A DNA stretch of 64,000 nt from NCBI GenBank assembly GCA_039725955.1, contig CP091034.1:2666001-2730000 (forward strand), in the 5' to 3' direction. Made by a program: the position numbers and the translations under genes. The notes beneath the pieces were generated by a model. It did not search any database and was not told the origin of the DNA. It saw only the letters and a list, made by a program, of their open reading frames with translations. This document shows, one piece after another, positions 50,799 to 59,745 of this stretch; positions within the stretch are counted from its first letter, which is position 1; the number at the start of each line of letters is the position of its first letter. This DNA comes from Sinorhizobium sp. B11 (GTDB lineage: Bacteria > Pseudomonadota > Alphaproteobacteria > Rhizobiales > Rhizobiaceae).

Positions 50799-52003
50799 GT
50801 CAGACCATGAACAGACCCCTCATCGTCATCTTCACCGCCATCTGCCTCGATGCCGTCGGCATTGGCCTGATCTTCCCGATCCTCCCCCGCCTGCTTCAGG
50901 AGGTGACGCATTCAGCCGATATCGCCTTCTATATCGGCATCATGACCGCGCTCTATGCCGCCATGCAATTCGTCTTCGCCCCCGTGCTCGGCGCACTCAG
51001 CGACAGTATCGGCCGCCGTCCGGTGCTCCTGATTTCGCTTGCGGGCGCTGCCGTCAATTACGTCATCATGGCCTTTGCGCCCTCGCTCTCCCTGCTCTTT
51101 GCCGGCCGCGCCATCGCTGGCCTCACCAGCGCCAACATGTCGGTCGCATCCGCCTATATCACCGACATTTCGCCCGCCGATCAGCGCGCCCGTCGCTTCG
51201 GCCTGTTCAATGCCATGTTCGGCGCCGGTTTCATCATTGGACCGGTCCTCGGCGGCCTGCTCGGCGATTACTGGCTGCGCCTGCCCTTCATCGCCGCCGC
51301 CGTGCTCAACGCCGCAAACCTGCTGCTTGCCCTCTTCGTCCTTCCGGAATCCCGGGCGCCCTCCCGCCGGACGATAAATATCGCAGCCCTCAATCCGCTT
51401 GCGCCCTTCAAACGGCTCGTCTCGATGAAGGCACTGCTGCCGATCGTGCTGGTCTATTTCGTCTTCAGCGCGGCCGGCGAATCCTACGGCACCTGCTGGG
51501 CGCTCTGGGGTTTCGATGCCTTCGGCTGGAACGGCGTCTCGATCGGCCTGTCGCTCGGCGCCTTCGGCATCTGCCAGACCGTCTGCCAGGCCTTCCTCCC
51601 CGGCCCCGCCACCCGCCTGCTCGGCGAGCGCTGGTCGGTGCTCACAGGCATCGCCGCTGCCTGCCTCGCCCTTGTTGTCATGGCCTTCGCGAACCAGGGC
51701 TGGATGATCTTCGCCATCATGCCTGTCTTCACCCTCGTCGGCATCGGCAACCCCGCCTTCCAGGCGCTTGCCACAAGCAAGGTCGCTCCCGACCGGCAGG
51801 GCGAGCTGCAGGGCCTGCTCGCCTCCACGATCAGCCTCGCCTCGATCATCGCGCCGCTCGGTTTCTCAGCCCTCTATTTTCTCACGCGGGAGAAATGGCC
51901 GGGCGGCATCTGGCTCTCGGTGATCGCGCTTTATGCAGTCGCAGTGCCGTTGGTGCTGATGAGCACGAGAACCCGTGCCATTGGAGAGGCCGTAAATGCT
52001 TGA
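50795..52003 (+). CDS. TetA-type MFS drug exporter (DHA1)
   Basis: 402 residues, 12 membrane helices. Signature A in VLGALSDSIGRRPVLLISLA, helix 1 with IVIFTAICLDAVGIGLIFPI (the Asp of TetA-like pumps) and MFGAGFIIGPVLGGLLGDYW as motif C. The closest family is TCR/Tet, but rhizobial members usually export other compounds, so tetracycline resistance is not claimed. Co-transcribed with the reductase behind a TetR-controlled promoter. Confidence 0.9.
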   Translation: MSQTMNRPLIVIFTAICLDAVGIGLIFPILPRLLQEVTHSADIAFYIGIMTALYAAMQFVFAPVLGALSDSIGRRPVLLISLAGAAVNYVIMAFAPSLSLLFAGRAIAGLTSANMSVASAYITDISPADQRARRFGLFNAMFGAGFIIGPVLGGLLGDYWLRLPFIAAAVLNAANLLLALFVLPESRAPSRRTINIAALNPLAPFKRLVSMKALLPIVLVYFVFSAAGESYGTCWALWGFDAFGWNGVSIGLSLGAFGICQTVCQAFLPGPATRLLGERWSVLTGIAAACLALVVMAFANQGWMIFAIMPVFTLVGIGNPAFQALATSKVAPDRQGELQGLLASTISLASIIAPLGFSALYFLTREKWPGGIWLSVIALYAVAVPLVLMSTRTRAIGEAVNA

Positions 52004-52017
52004 GGACTTTGCGTGAC

Positions 52018-52061
52018 CCAAAGCCGCTGGCAGCTTTCGGGCAGTCCTGCCTGCCGCGAGA
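52018..52061 (+). repeat. Diverged copy of the cyclase 3' end (left)
   Basis: 44 bp that match 52601-52644 at about 36 positions. On the minus strand it reads RQAGLPESCQRLW against REAGLPER-stop-QRLW of the cyclase gene. It marks the left side of an inserted low-GC ORF. Confidence 0.6.
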
Positions 52062-52082
52062 CGCCATTCTTGTCCGCATCAC

Positions 52083-52544
52083 ATGAAGTATGCATATCAT
52101 AGTCAAATGAAGATACGGTCGATTTGCGCAGACTTGTTTAGCTTCGATGGAAATGTTGATCGGGCAAATCCCGTCGCCATCCGCGTCGAGCTTTCCAATA
52201 ATTCTGCAATCAGAATACGCGGTTCCAGTGATGGAGAGAGCATAACCGTGGATGATCAACCTCTCGAAGGTCCTGCCGATATGGCAGAGCTTGGGAAGAT
52301 TGAAGTTCAGCAGCTTACAGACCACTTCGACGATGCGATCTTAGGCTGCGAGATCGTGACGGTGAACGAGGTTCTGGACGGCAACAATATTGCGGTCGGA
52401 CTAGCTTTCAATAGTAGTGAAACCATAGTGCTTTGCATTTGGAACTACGGCGACGAACTACACTACGGCAACTTTGCCACCATGGCTCAGCAGGATTGGG
52501 GAGCGACACTCCATGTCTCCTCAAAATGCTACGAATTGAGATAG
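52083..52544 (+). CDS. Unknown low-GC protein between duplicated ends
   Basis: 153 residues (ATG at 52107 gives 145). Acidic, beta-rich: MKIRSICADLFSFDGNVDRA, VAIRVELSNNSAIRIRGSSD, VTVNEVLDGNNIAVGLAFNS, LCIWNYGDELHYGNFATMAQ. The form recalls immunity proteins of polymorphic toxin systems, but no family is recognised and no toxin is adjacent. GC content is visibly lower than that of its neighbours, and the ORF is bracketed by duplicated pieces of the neighbouring cyclase gene, which points to transfer. Confidence 0.65.
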   Translation: MKYAYHSQMKIRSICADLFSFDGNVDRANPVAIRVELSNNSAIRIRGSSDGESITVDDQPLEGPADMAELGKIEVQQLTDHFDDAILGCEIVTVNEVLDGNNIAVGLAFNSSETIVLCIWNYGDELHYGNFATMAQQDWGATLHVSSKCYELR

Positions 52545-52600
52545 GTCACGTCGATAAGCAATAGGTGGTCGTGGCTAGCGCCCGGGCTCGCCTTGCATGT

Positions 52601-52644
52601 CCAAAGCCGCTGTTAGCGCTCGGGCAGCCCCGCCTCCCGCAAGC
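52601..52644 (+). repeat. 3' end of the cyclase gene (right copy)
   Basis: Covers the last codons and stop of the cyclase gene on the minus strand plus 12 bp beyond. Partner of 52018-52061. Confidence 0.6.
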
Positions 52645-54481
52645 CCTCGGCCGTCCGGTCTGCCCATTGCGGCACGCCCCGAAACACGGGCCTCGACAGA
52701 TATCGCTCGATTGTAAAGTGAGGCTCGATCTGCAGCAGCTTACCAGCGGCCCACCTGGCCGTCGTCAGGTCGCCGCTCATCGCCGCCCAGGCCGCCATCA
52801 TCCGGTAACACCAGGTGACATCAGGATGTTTGTTGACGACCTCGCGGGCGATGGCGACTGCCTCGGAAAGGGAACCTGCCATGGCGAGCGAAAGGGCCAT
52901 GCCCATCCGCATGTTGAATGTCAGCGGGTCTGCCGGGCTCAGCGTCAGAGCCCGTTCGAACCGTCCCGCAGCACCGGGCTCGCCCTTGTAGCTTGCAACC
53001 CAGCCATAACGCGCCCATGCCCAGGCATTGTTCGGATCGAGCGCAAGGGCCCTTTCGAGATAGGCGGCCGCACGCTCCTGATCGCCGCAATGGCTGAGAG
53101 CCCCGCCGACCGCCGTCAGCGCCGTCGGATCATCATCGATGGAGCCCACTGCGGCCTCGACCGCCTTCAAGGAGCGTTCGAGGTCCCGCGCGGGTTCGTC
53201 GGTCCAGATGTAGCCGAGATGCTGTGCGTAGCACCATGACAGAAAGGCGTGAGCGCGGCCGTAAGCGGGGTCGATCGCGATCGCATCCTGCAGCAATGGT
53301 ATCGCTCGCTCGTTCGTCGCCTTGCTCTGCCCCCAAAGGTAGGGATAGGCGCGCATAACGAGATCGTAGGCCCGCAGGCTGTTTGGCGGCTTGCGCTTCG
53401 AAAGCTCGGTTTCAGCGCTGCGGATGGCCGGATGGATGGCGCCGGCGACCTGCGCGGCGATCCTGTCCTGAAGCTCGAAAATATCCTCGGTCGCCCCCTC
53501 GTAACGTTCGGACCAGAACTGCGTGCGCGTCTCGGTGTCGACCAGTTGCACCGAGATCCGCAGGCGGTCTCCGCCGCGCCGCACGGTGCCCTGGACCACG
53601 TAATTGACGCCGAGTTCGCTCTCAAGGTCATGCACGTCGACGAAGCGGCCCTTGTAGGTGAAGGCGGATTGGCGCGCGATGACGAAGAACTCGCGAACGC
53701 GCGAAAGCGCCGCGGTGATTTCCTCCACGACGCCATCGACGAAATACTCATCGCCCTGGCCGCTGAGATTGTCGAAGGGCATGACGACGATCGACGGCTG
53801 GTCCCTGCCGAAGCGCTGAGCAGGTGATGGCGTTGCTGGCCCTGTCCCCTGCGCTGGCCCCGCCCCGCGCGCTGGTCCGGCATCCCCGCCTTCAGGCGCC
53901 TCCAGCAGCCAGTCGACCCGAAAGACGGATATCGGCCGGGGTATGTTCTTCATGGCGCGTTCGCCGAGGCTCGTCAGCACGAACGGAACCTTGCCATAGA
54001 GATGCTCGCGCACGGACCCGGAAATGCAGATGCCCGACGGCGGCGCCATCTCCTGCAGGCGCGCGGCAATATTGACGCCGTCGCCGAGCAGATCGTCGCC
54101 CGACACGATGACATCGCCCAGATTGACGCCGATGCGGAATTCAAGACGGCGTTCCGCGGGCATGTCCTGCGGATTGCCGGCAAGGCGCCGCTGGATTTCG
54201 ACCGCGCACCTGACAGCCTGAACAGCGCTTGCGAATTCGGCGACAAACCCGTCACCTGCTGTGCCGAAGATGCGGCCCTCATGCTCGCGCACGATCTCGG
54301 CTATCAGGCTGAGGCACAGGTTGAGGGCATGAATCGTGCCCTCCTCATCCAGCGCCGTAAGGCGGCTGAAACCGGCAACATCGGCGGAAAGGATGGCTGC
54401 GAGCTTTCGATCCACGGTGGTGGTTGCTCCTGCGGAGTATCGTACCCTGGGATGAATATGCGCGGATTTCACCAAATTCAT
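52613..54481 (-). CDS. Class III cyclase-homology protein with TolB-like and TPR regions
   Basis: 622 residues. N-terminal cyclase domain about 24-190 (LAAILSADVAGFSRLTALDE; GRIFGTAGDGFVAEF; LLGDGVNIAARLQEM), then a Pro/Gly linker and an FlgO/TolB-like part (SIVVMPFDNLSGQGDEYFVD, VVQGTVRRGGDRLRISVQLV). From about 380, TPR repeats follow (AIPLLQDAIAIDPAYGRAHA, AAYLERALALDPNNAWAWAR). This is a large rhizobial cyclase type. The metal Asp are present, but the purine-contacting Lys of GRIxKTTGDG-type members is Gly here, so activity is doubtful. A GTG at 54415 is an alternative start. No membrane segment. Confidence 0.88.
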   Translation of the reverse strand: MNLVKSAHIHPRVRYSAGATTTVDRKLAAILSADVAGFSRLTALDEEGTIHALNLCLSLIAEIVREHEGRIFGTAGDGFVAEFASAVQAVRCAVEIQRRLAGNPQDMPAERRLEFRIGVNLGDVIVSGDDLLGDGVNIAARLQEMAPPSGICISGSVREHLYGKVPFVLTSLGERAMKNIPRPISVFRVDWLLEAPEGGDAGPARGAGPAQGTGPATPSPAQRFGRDQPSIVVMPFDNLSGQGDEYFVDGVVEEITAALSRVREFFVIARQSAFTYKGRFVDVHDLESELGVNYVVQGTVRRGGDRLRISVQLVDTETRTQFWSERYEGATEDIFELQDRIAAQVAGAIHPAIRSAETELSKRKPPNSLRAYDLVMRAYPYLWGQSKATNERAIPLLQDAIAIDPAYGRAHAFLSWCYAQHLGYIWTDEPARDLERSLKAVEAAVGSIDDDPTALTAVGGALSHCGDQERAAAYLERALALDPNNAWAWARYGWVASYKGEPGAAGRFERALTLSPADPLTFNMRMGMALSLAMAGSLSEAVAIAREVVNKHPDVTWCYRMMAAWAAMSGDLTTARWAAGKLLQIEPHFTIERYLSRPVFRGVPQWADRTAEGLREAGLPER

Positions 54482-54710
54482 AGGGTTTTACACGAATGGA
54501 TGAGTGACCGCCTTCGGCATGGTTGTCGTCGCAGCGGCACACACGACTTGGTCAGCGGGATTTGCACCGCTACAAGTTATGGATATTTTCGATATTCAAT
54601 TTTACCGATAGTTTTTGGCGCCTGTTAAGAGCCGGCTGGTAATCGGTCGTTATCGCAAATGCCTGTGCCAAAATCCCTCTACTAAGTCATTGTGAAATCG
54701 GAATTTTGAA

Positions 54711-55202
54711 ATGCGCCTTTTGAAAGAGTTTATGGTCATCACCGCCTTGCCGATGCTGCTTTGCGGCTGCGGCGCGGCCAAGTCTCTTCAGGCTGGGGCT
54801 GCCAAGCTTACAGATGACCTCGGGACCGCCCTGACCGCCCCCTATACCAAGGTCGACAGCCAGTGGCGTGGCAAACCGATCGCGACATTCGAAAGCAAGT
54901 TCGGGGAGCCGACGGACCGCAGCGCTGCAGGCGGAACGCCTGTGCTGACCTGGCAGCGATCGCGCGTGGTGCGGATACCCGCAAGAACCTATGACCGGAC
55001 GGAGTATGTCGGCAACATGGTCCTGACCAAGCGGATCTTCTCACCGGAACATGATCAGGAAGTATCCTGCACCGTTGCCGTCACCGCAAAATCGGGAATG
55101 ATCACGCGGGTGAAACCGCTAAGCGACAGGGTCGTTCCGGTTGGCGAAGACGGGTTCTTTCCGTCGAATACTTCGACCTGCCAGATCATTTTCGGACTGT
55201 GA
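54711..55202 (+). CDS. Hypothetical lipoprotein
   Basis: 163 residues with a lipobox (ITALPMLLCGCG). The mature part includes KVDSQWRGKPIATFESKFGE, PTDRSAAGGTPVLTWQRSRV and two late Cys (EVSCTVAVTAKSG, TSTCQIIFG) likely in a disulfide. The KPI-FGEP-W pattern resembles SmpA/OmlA-like small envelope proteins. Location outer membrane inferred; function unknown. Single gene. Confidence 0.75.
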   Translation: MRLLKEFMVITALPMLLCGCGAAKSLQAGAAKLTDDLGTALTAPYTKVDSQWRGKPIATFESKFGEPTDRSAAGGTPVLTWQRSRVVRIPARTYDRTEYVGNMVLTKRIFSPEHDQEVSCTVAVTAKSGMITRVKPLSDRVVPVGEDGFFPSNTSTCQIIFGL

Positions 55203-55376
55203 GAGAATTGCCCGAAGACAATTGGCCACGGTCACGTCTTCTGCGCAGAGAACTTCGACACTATCGCCGGATGGGCAGCCGCGGCGCATTGAACACATGC
55301 CCTGATCACCAGACGTTGCCGCGTCACATATCCTTCATCGTCCCCGGCTAGGCAGGCCGAAATCCGGAGACTGACC

Positions 55377-56051
55377 ATGGACACGACCACCCAGCCAAAC
55401 CGCCCGAAGATCGCCGAAACCGTCATCCACCCGACGGCAAGCCTCAGGGATTCCAGCATCGGCAAATGCTGCGAGATCCTGGAGCAGACCTCCCTGCACA
55501 CGGTCGACCTCGGCGATTATTCCTATCTCGGCCAGCGCTGCATCGTCGGCGATGCCTCGATCGGGAAATTCTGCGCCATCGCCGCAGAGGTCAGGATCGG
55601 CGCGCCCAACCACCCCATGGACCGCCCGTCCATGCACCGTTTCACCTATTGCCCGGAATATTACTCCGCCGATGCCGTGCGCGATCATTCTTTCTTCGCC
55701 GACAGAAAGGCGGACCGCGCCATCATCGGCAATGACGTCTGGATCGGCCACGGCGTCATCGTGCTTCCGGGCGTGACGGTCGGAGACGGCGCCGTGCTTG
55801 CGGCGGGCGCCGTCGTCACCAAGGACGTCGCGCCCTATACGGTCGTCGGCGGCGTTCCCGCCAAATTCATCCGCGAGCGCTTCTCGCGAACGACAGCCGA
55901 AAAACTTGCCGTCATCGCCTGGTGGGACTGGCCGTTCGAGACCATCATGGAGCGTCTCGCCGAATTTCAATCCAGTAATATCGAGGCTTTCTGCGAGCGC
56001 TGGTCCGAGCCTGCCCATCTTGCGCAAGAGAGTGAGGATCGCCGTTCATGA
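55377..56051 (+). CDS. Hexapeptide acetyltransferase, phosphonate-cluster type (DapH/DapD-like)
   Basis: 224 residues. Left-handed beta-helix with DLGDYSYLGQRCIVGDASIG, KFCAIAAEVRIGAPNHPMDR (the NHP loop has the catalytic His), NDVWIGHGVIVLPGVTVGDG and AVVTKDVAPYTVVGGVPAKF. Proteins of this length with the HRFTYCPEYY segment belong to the phn-associated acetyltransferases. No phn genes are nearby, so the acceptor is unknown. Overlaps the GFA gene by 4 bp (ATGA). Confidence 0.88.
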   Translation: MDTTTQPNRPKIAETVIHPTASLRDSSIGKCCEILEQTSLHTVDLGDYSYLGQRCIVGDASIGKFCAIAAEVRIGAPNHPMDRPSMHRFTYCPEYYSADAVRDHSFFADRKADRAIIGNDVWIGHGVIVLPGVTVGDGAVLAAGAVVTKDVAPYTVVGGVPAKFIRERFSRTTAEKLAVIAWWDWPFETIMERLAEFQSSNIEAFCERWSEPAHLAQESEDRRS

Positions 56052-56473
56052 GCGATGAAAGACATCAGCATAGTGCGGCCTGCCATTGCGGCCGCGTGAA
56101 ATTCCGGGTCCGGCTGGCGGATAAGTTCAACACGATCCGCCGCTGCACGTGCTCCTACTGCCGCATGCGCGGCGCCATCGCCGTCTCTGCCGATCTCAAG
56201 GATATCGAGTTCGTGGAGGGCGAAGATAACCTGACGCTCTATCAATTCAACACCCGGACGGCGAAGCATTATTTCTGCAGGACCTGCGGCATCTACACCC
56301 ATCACCAGCGCCGCTCCAATCCAAACCAGTTCGGCATCAATGTCGCCTGCATCGAAGGCTTCAGCCCCTTCGATTTTCCGGAGGTACAGGTCATGGACGG
56401 TGTCTCCCATCCCTCGGATTCCGGCTCCGCCGCAAGGGTCGCCGGGATTATCCGCTTCGAACAGGCAAAGTGA
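56048..56473 (+). CDS. GFA-family (glutathione-dependent formaldehyde-activating-like) protein
   Basis: 141 residues with the zinc Cys pattern: ACHCGRVKFRV, RRCTCSYCRMRGAI and KHYFCRTCGIYTHHQ. The fold is Mss4-like. Family members bind glutathione adducts; not all act on formaldehyde. It is translationally coupled to the acetyltransferase gene and followed by a strong hairpin. Confidence 0.92.
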   Translation: MSDERHQHSAACHCGRVKFRVRLADKFNTIRRCTCSYCRMRGAIAVSADLKDIEFVEGEDNLTLYQFNTRTAKHYFCRTCGIYTHHQRRSNPNQFGINVACIEGFSPFDFPEVQVMDGVSHPSDSGSAARVAGIIRFEQAK

Positions 56474-56510
56474 GCGTCGCCACGCCGGCTTTTGCACTGC
56501 TGGCGTGAGA

Positions 56511-56537
56511 CGAGGCCCGGGCATTCGCCGGGCCTCG
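56511..56537. terminator. Bidirectional hairpin
   Basis: CGAGGCCCGG and CCGGGCCTCG form a perfect 10-bp stem with a 7-base loop between two convergent genes (GFA and MBL-fold). Confidence 0.7.
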
Positions 56538-56564
56538 CTGATTGCGGATACGTGGCCGTGCCCG

Positions 56565-57533
56565 TCAGTAGTCCCAGAAGATCGGCACCCAGCGAAAGGC
56601 GTCGCCGTCGACAGCCACATGGCCGATGGACGGGAACGGCAGGTGGGTCGCCACCAGCAGTTCGCCGGTCGCTGCCAGCTCGCGCAGAAGCCGGACGCGG
56701 ACGCGGACCGCCTCCTCGGGGTCGTGCTCGAAACCGTTGAACCAGTCGGGATGTTCGAACCCGACCGCGAACACGGCATCGCCGGCAAACATCAGCTTGT
56801 CGCCGCCGGAGGCCACCCGGACGACGCTATGGCCGGGCGTATGACCGCCGGTGCGGGAGACGACCACGCCCGGCGCCACCTCGTATTCCTCGTCGAACAG
56901 CCGCAGCTGGCTCTGGTATTCCGTGCTGAAGCGCTTGGCAGCCGCCCGAAGCGCATCCGGAAAGCCCGGCGGCATGGAAACGTGCGAGAAATCCGGCGCT
57001 TCCCAGAATTTGACCTCTGCGGCAGCGACATGGATCCGCAGGTCCTTGCGCAGCCTTTCCTTGACCCCTTTGACCAGCAGCCCGCCGACATGGTCCATAT
57101 GCATATGGGTCAGCACGACGTCGGTCACCGATCCAAGATCGATGCCAGCAGCCTCCAATCGCTTGATCAGCTGCCCTGCCCGCGGCAGGTTCAGGTCCGG
57201 GTCGATCCCAAGGCCGGCATCGACGAGGATGGTCTGGTCGCCGCTGCGCACCACGACCACGTTCAGCGACCAGTCGAAAGCATCCGGCGGCAGGAACATG
57301 CCGCCCAGCCAGCCGGCCCGCACGGCCGGGTCGGCATTGTGGCCGAGCATCTTGGTCGGCAGCGGCAGCACCCCGTCGCTGACCACCATCACCTCGATCT
57401 CGCCGATATTAAGCGCATAGCGCGACGGAACCAGTTCGCCGATCTTCGCTCCAACGGAGGGCGAAGCGTTTTGCGAGGACATATGTGTCTGCTGCGGCCC
57501 GGCGCTCCGGGCTTTTGTTTCTAACTGCGACAT
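56565..57533 (-). CDS. Metallo-beta-lactamase-fold hydrolase
   Basis: 322 residues from the ATG at 57533 (AGGAG upstream). The zinc motif is VVLTHMHMDHVGGLLVKGV, with further ligands in RTGGHTPGHSVVRV, LMFAGDAVF and the late VATHLPFPSIGHV. It resembles the AHL-lactonase/glyoxalase-II-like branch; the N-terminus has no clear signal. Quorum-quenching is possible for this branch but cannot be claimed. Single gene. Confidence 0.9.
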   Translation of the reverse strand: MSQLETKARSAGPQQTHMSSQNASPSVGAKIGELVPSRYALNIGEIEVMVVSDGVLPLPTKMLGHNADPAVRAGWLGGMFLPPDAFDWSLNVVVVRSGDQTILVDAGLGIDPDLNLPRAGQLIKRLEAAGIDLGSVTDVVLTHMHMDHVGGLLVKGVKERLRKDLRIHVAAAEVKFWEAPDFSHVSMPPGFPDALRAAAKRFSTEYQSQLRLFDEEYEVAPGVVVSRTGGHTPGHSVVRVASGGDKLMFAGDAVFAVGFEHPDWFNGFEHDPEEAVRVRVRLLRELAATGELLVATHLPFPSIGHVAVDGDAFRWVPIFWDY

Positions 57534-57951
57534 CACGCACTCCTGTGTTGTGTGGACATCAGCCCGTCACTCTCCATTCGCCGATACGCAGACGTGGCAT
57601 ATCGGCATGGATCCGGCACTCGAATCTCACGTTCCAGACGCTTCCTTTTTCGAGCGCTTCTTCTGTGGCTGCCCCCAACAAGTACAGCCGCCCTCGGGCG
57701 CCCGTAATCCAAACTTACGTTTAAGAAGCAACGGCCGACGGGATGCGGCCTTTGGATCGCGGTTTCAAAGGCATCGGCATCCGGTTCAAACAGGAAACGA
57801 AATCAGGCCCTTGCCATCAAAGCCAGGCTCGTGTGCATTCCCACTATCAAGGAGCTATCGAGCAGAGTTGGGCGCCAGATGCGTAGGGCTCGCTCCCGTC
57901 TGTCGTCTGAACATGGCGATGCCCCGCCCACGAACGGCGGTCAGCATTCGC
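57534..57951. other. Intergenic stretch without a convincing gene
   Basis: 418 bp. A plus-strand frame (57550-58008) runs into the antisense of the arginase gene and has no protein-like composition or ribosome site. No repeats or hairpins stand out. Confidence 0.4.
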
Positions 57952-58785
57952 CTAGCGAGAGCCCGCCGCCAAAACCGGCTCGAGAGCATCGAGCAGAGCG
58001 CCGGGTGATACCGGCGGGCCATCAGCATCCCATGCGTTCTGGAACTCGGCGATTTCTATCCCGACGAAGTCCTGTTCGGCGATAACCTCGCAGCAGGCCC
58101 GCACATCCTCCAGCGACAGGCCGCCTTCGCATTGATAGTCTGTCGGCACGATGCCCGGCTCCAGAACATCGCAGTCAAAATGCACGTAGACGGGACGGCC
58201 GGCGATCGCGGTCCTGAGGTCGGTCGCAAGATCGGCCCCGGGTTTGATATGCGGTATGCCGTGTTTCGCAATCAGATCCAGCTCATAGGGATCGAGGTCA
58301 CGTTGACCGACGAGAACGACCTGGTCCAGGCCGAGACCTGCACCGAGACCGGACGTCCAGAGGCCAAGCGGCCCGGCAAGCGCCAGCCCGCCGAGATAAC
58401 CGGTGGGGCTGGCCTCCGGCGGGTTCAGGTCGCCATGCGCATCGAACCACACGATGCAGGCCCCGGGACGATGTTTCGCAACAGCCGGAAGGGTCGCCAG
58501 CGAGACCGCACACCGGCTGGTGGCGGCAATCGATACCGCGCCTGCGGCCAGCACATCCTCAAATCGGGACTGCAACTTCTTGAGCGAAGGCAGGGCCGCG
58601 TCGAGCTCTTCGCGCCACCCGCCATTCGTGGCGGGTTCGGGAGTGCCGATGACTGTCGGAGAAATGCCGGTCCGGCGTTGCAATTCCTCGCCGATCGCCT
58701 TGGCACCCGGCATCGCGAGATCGTTGTGATCTCCTGCGCGCCCCTGGAACACGGTGTATTCAGCTTTTCCAGCCACCGCCTGCAA
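57952..58785 (-). CDS. Arginase/agmatinase-family protein
   Basis: 277 residues; the start is a TTG at 58785 or a nearby GTG at 58776 (AAGG upstream). Metal motifs are ACIVWFDAHGDLNPPEASPT and YVHFDCDVLEPGIVPTDYQ. The first motif, GGDHS in true arginases, reads TSRCAVSLATL here, so one Mn ligand is missing as in the GGDC-type subgroup. The enzyme probably hydrolyses a guanidino or related C-N bond. Single gene. Confidence 0.85.
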   Translation of the reverse strand: MQAVAGKAEYTVFQGRAGDHNDLAMPGAKAIGEELQRRTGISPTVIGTPEPATNGGWREELDAALPSLKKLQSRFEDVLAAGAVSIAATSRCAVSLATLPAVAKHRPGACIVWFDAHGDLNPPEASPTGYLGGLALAGPLGLWTSGLGAGLGLDQVVLVGQRDLDPYELDLIAKHGIPHIKPGADLATDLRTAIAGRPVYVHFDCDVLEPGIVPTDYQCEGGLSLEDVRACCEVIAEQDFVGIEIAEFQNAWDADGPPVSPGALLDALEPVLAAGSR

Positions 58786-58857
58786 CCTTGCAATGTGTTG
58801 TTCCCTCCCGTTTAGCCGGTTTCCGGGCGGAAAGCGAGACGGTCTGCAGGTGCTGCC

Positions 58858-59745
58858 CTAGCCCGGGAAAGGCTCCAGCGTCCCGAACCAGGCAACGAGC
58901 GCGACAACACAGACGGCGATCATGATCTCCCCTACGGTCCCTGCCGCCAGCGCTTTTCCGGCCGAATGCGACCGGCCCATCAGCGGCACCAGCCCGTAGC
59001 GGTTGAAGACGGCGATCAGCATCATCAGCATGGCAAGCGCGATCTTCAGGGAGAGCAGCCGCTGATAGGCGACGCTCCAGTCGAGCGGCAGCCCGCCGAT
59101 GATCAGCAGGCTGTTTGCCACGCCCGATAAAATGACCAGCGCCACGGCCACATGCCCCGCCCTCGAGAAGCGGATCAGCGCTATCAGGGCATCCGCTCCC
59201 GCCATCCCGTCTCCACGCCGGCAAAGCACGAGCGCCACGGGGATCAGCGCGCCCACCCAGGCGCCGCCCGCGAGCACATGCACCATGTCGTTCGCCCGGT
59301 GCAGCACCCGCAGCCATCCGTCGTTCATCGCCGCATGACCCGTCAGGGACAGGCCGCAGAGCAGCAGGCCCGAGACGATCGCCGTCGCGGCAACCTTCCG
59401 CCGCAACGGCAGCAATGTCACCAGAAGGAGAAGAGCGGCAAATGCCGCCTGCCAGGCCCAGGCCGTACCGATGGACGTTGCCGTCATCACCGATATCATC
59501 ACATCGCCGTCCAGCCCGTCTGCCCAGCCATTGCCGATCATGGCACAGCGCACCGGCAGCAGCACCAGCGTCGCAAGCACGATCAGCACCACCGCCGCAA
59601 TCCGCCAGGCCGCAAGCCGGGCCCAGATGCTGCCGCTCAGGCGCTGCGGCACGAGCAGCCACAGATAGGCAGCGCTGCCCCAGAGAAACAGGGCAGCTCC
59701 GTCAAAGACGAAACGGCAGGCGATGTTGGCGATATCCGGTGTCAT
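58858..59745 (-). CDS. copD: CopD-family copper resistance membrane protein
   Basis: 295 residues with about eight membrane helices. Conserved His positions are in LLCGLSLTGHAAMNDGWLRV, HRANDMVHVLAGGAWVGALI and RFSRAGHVAVALVILSGVAN, matching the CopD domain. It moves copper across the inner membrane together with CopC. It overlaps the copC stop by one base and is the last gene of the copper cluster. Confidence 0.92.
   Translation of the reverse strand: MTPDIANIACRFVFDGAALFLWGSAAYLWLLVPQRLSGSIWARLAAWRIAAVVLIVLATLVLLPVRCAMIGNGWADGLDGDVMISVMTATSIGTAWAWQAAFAALLLLVTLLPLRRKVAATAIVSGLLLCGLSLTGHAAMNDGWLRVLHRANDMVHVLAGGAWVGALIPVALVLCRRGDGMAGADALIALIRFSRAGHVAVALVILSGVANSLLIIGGLPLDWSVAYQRLLSLKIALAMLMMLIAVFNRYGLVPLMGRSHSAGKALAAGTVGEIMIAVCVVALVAWFGTLEPFPG

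Noticed and set aside
57550-58008. 152-codon plus-strand frame
   Set aside because: No ribosome site, low-complexity residues, and its end is antisense to the arginase-family gene.
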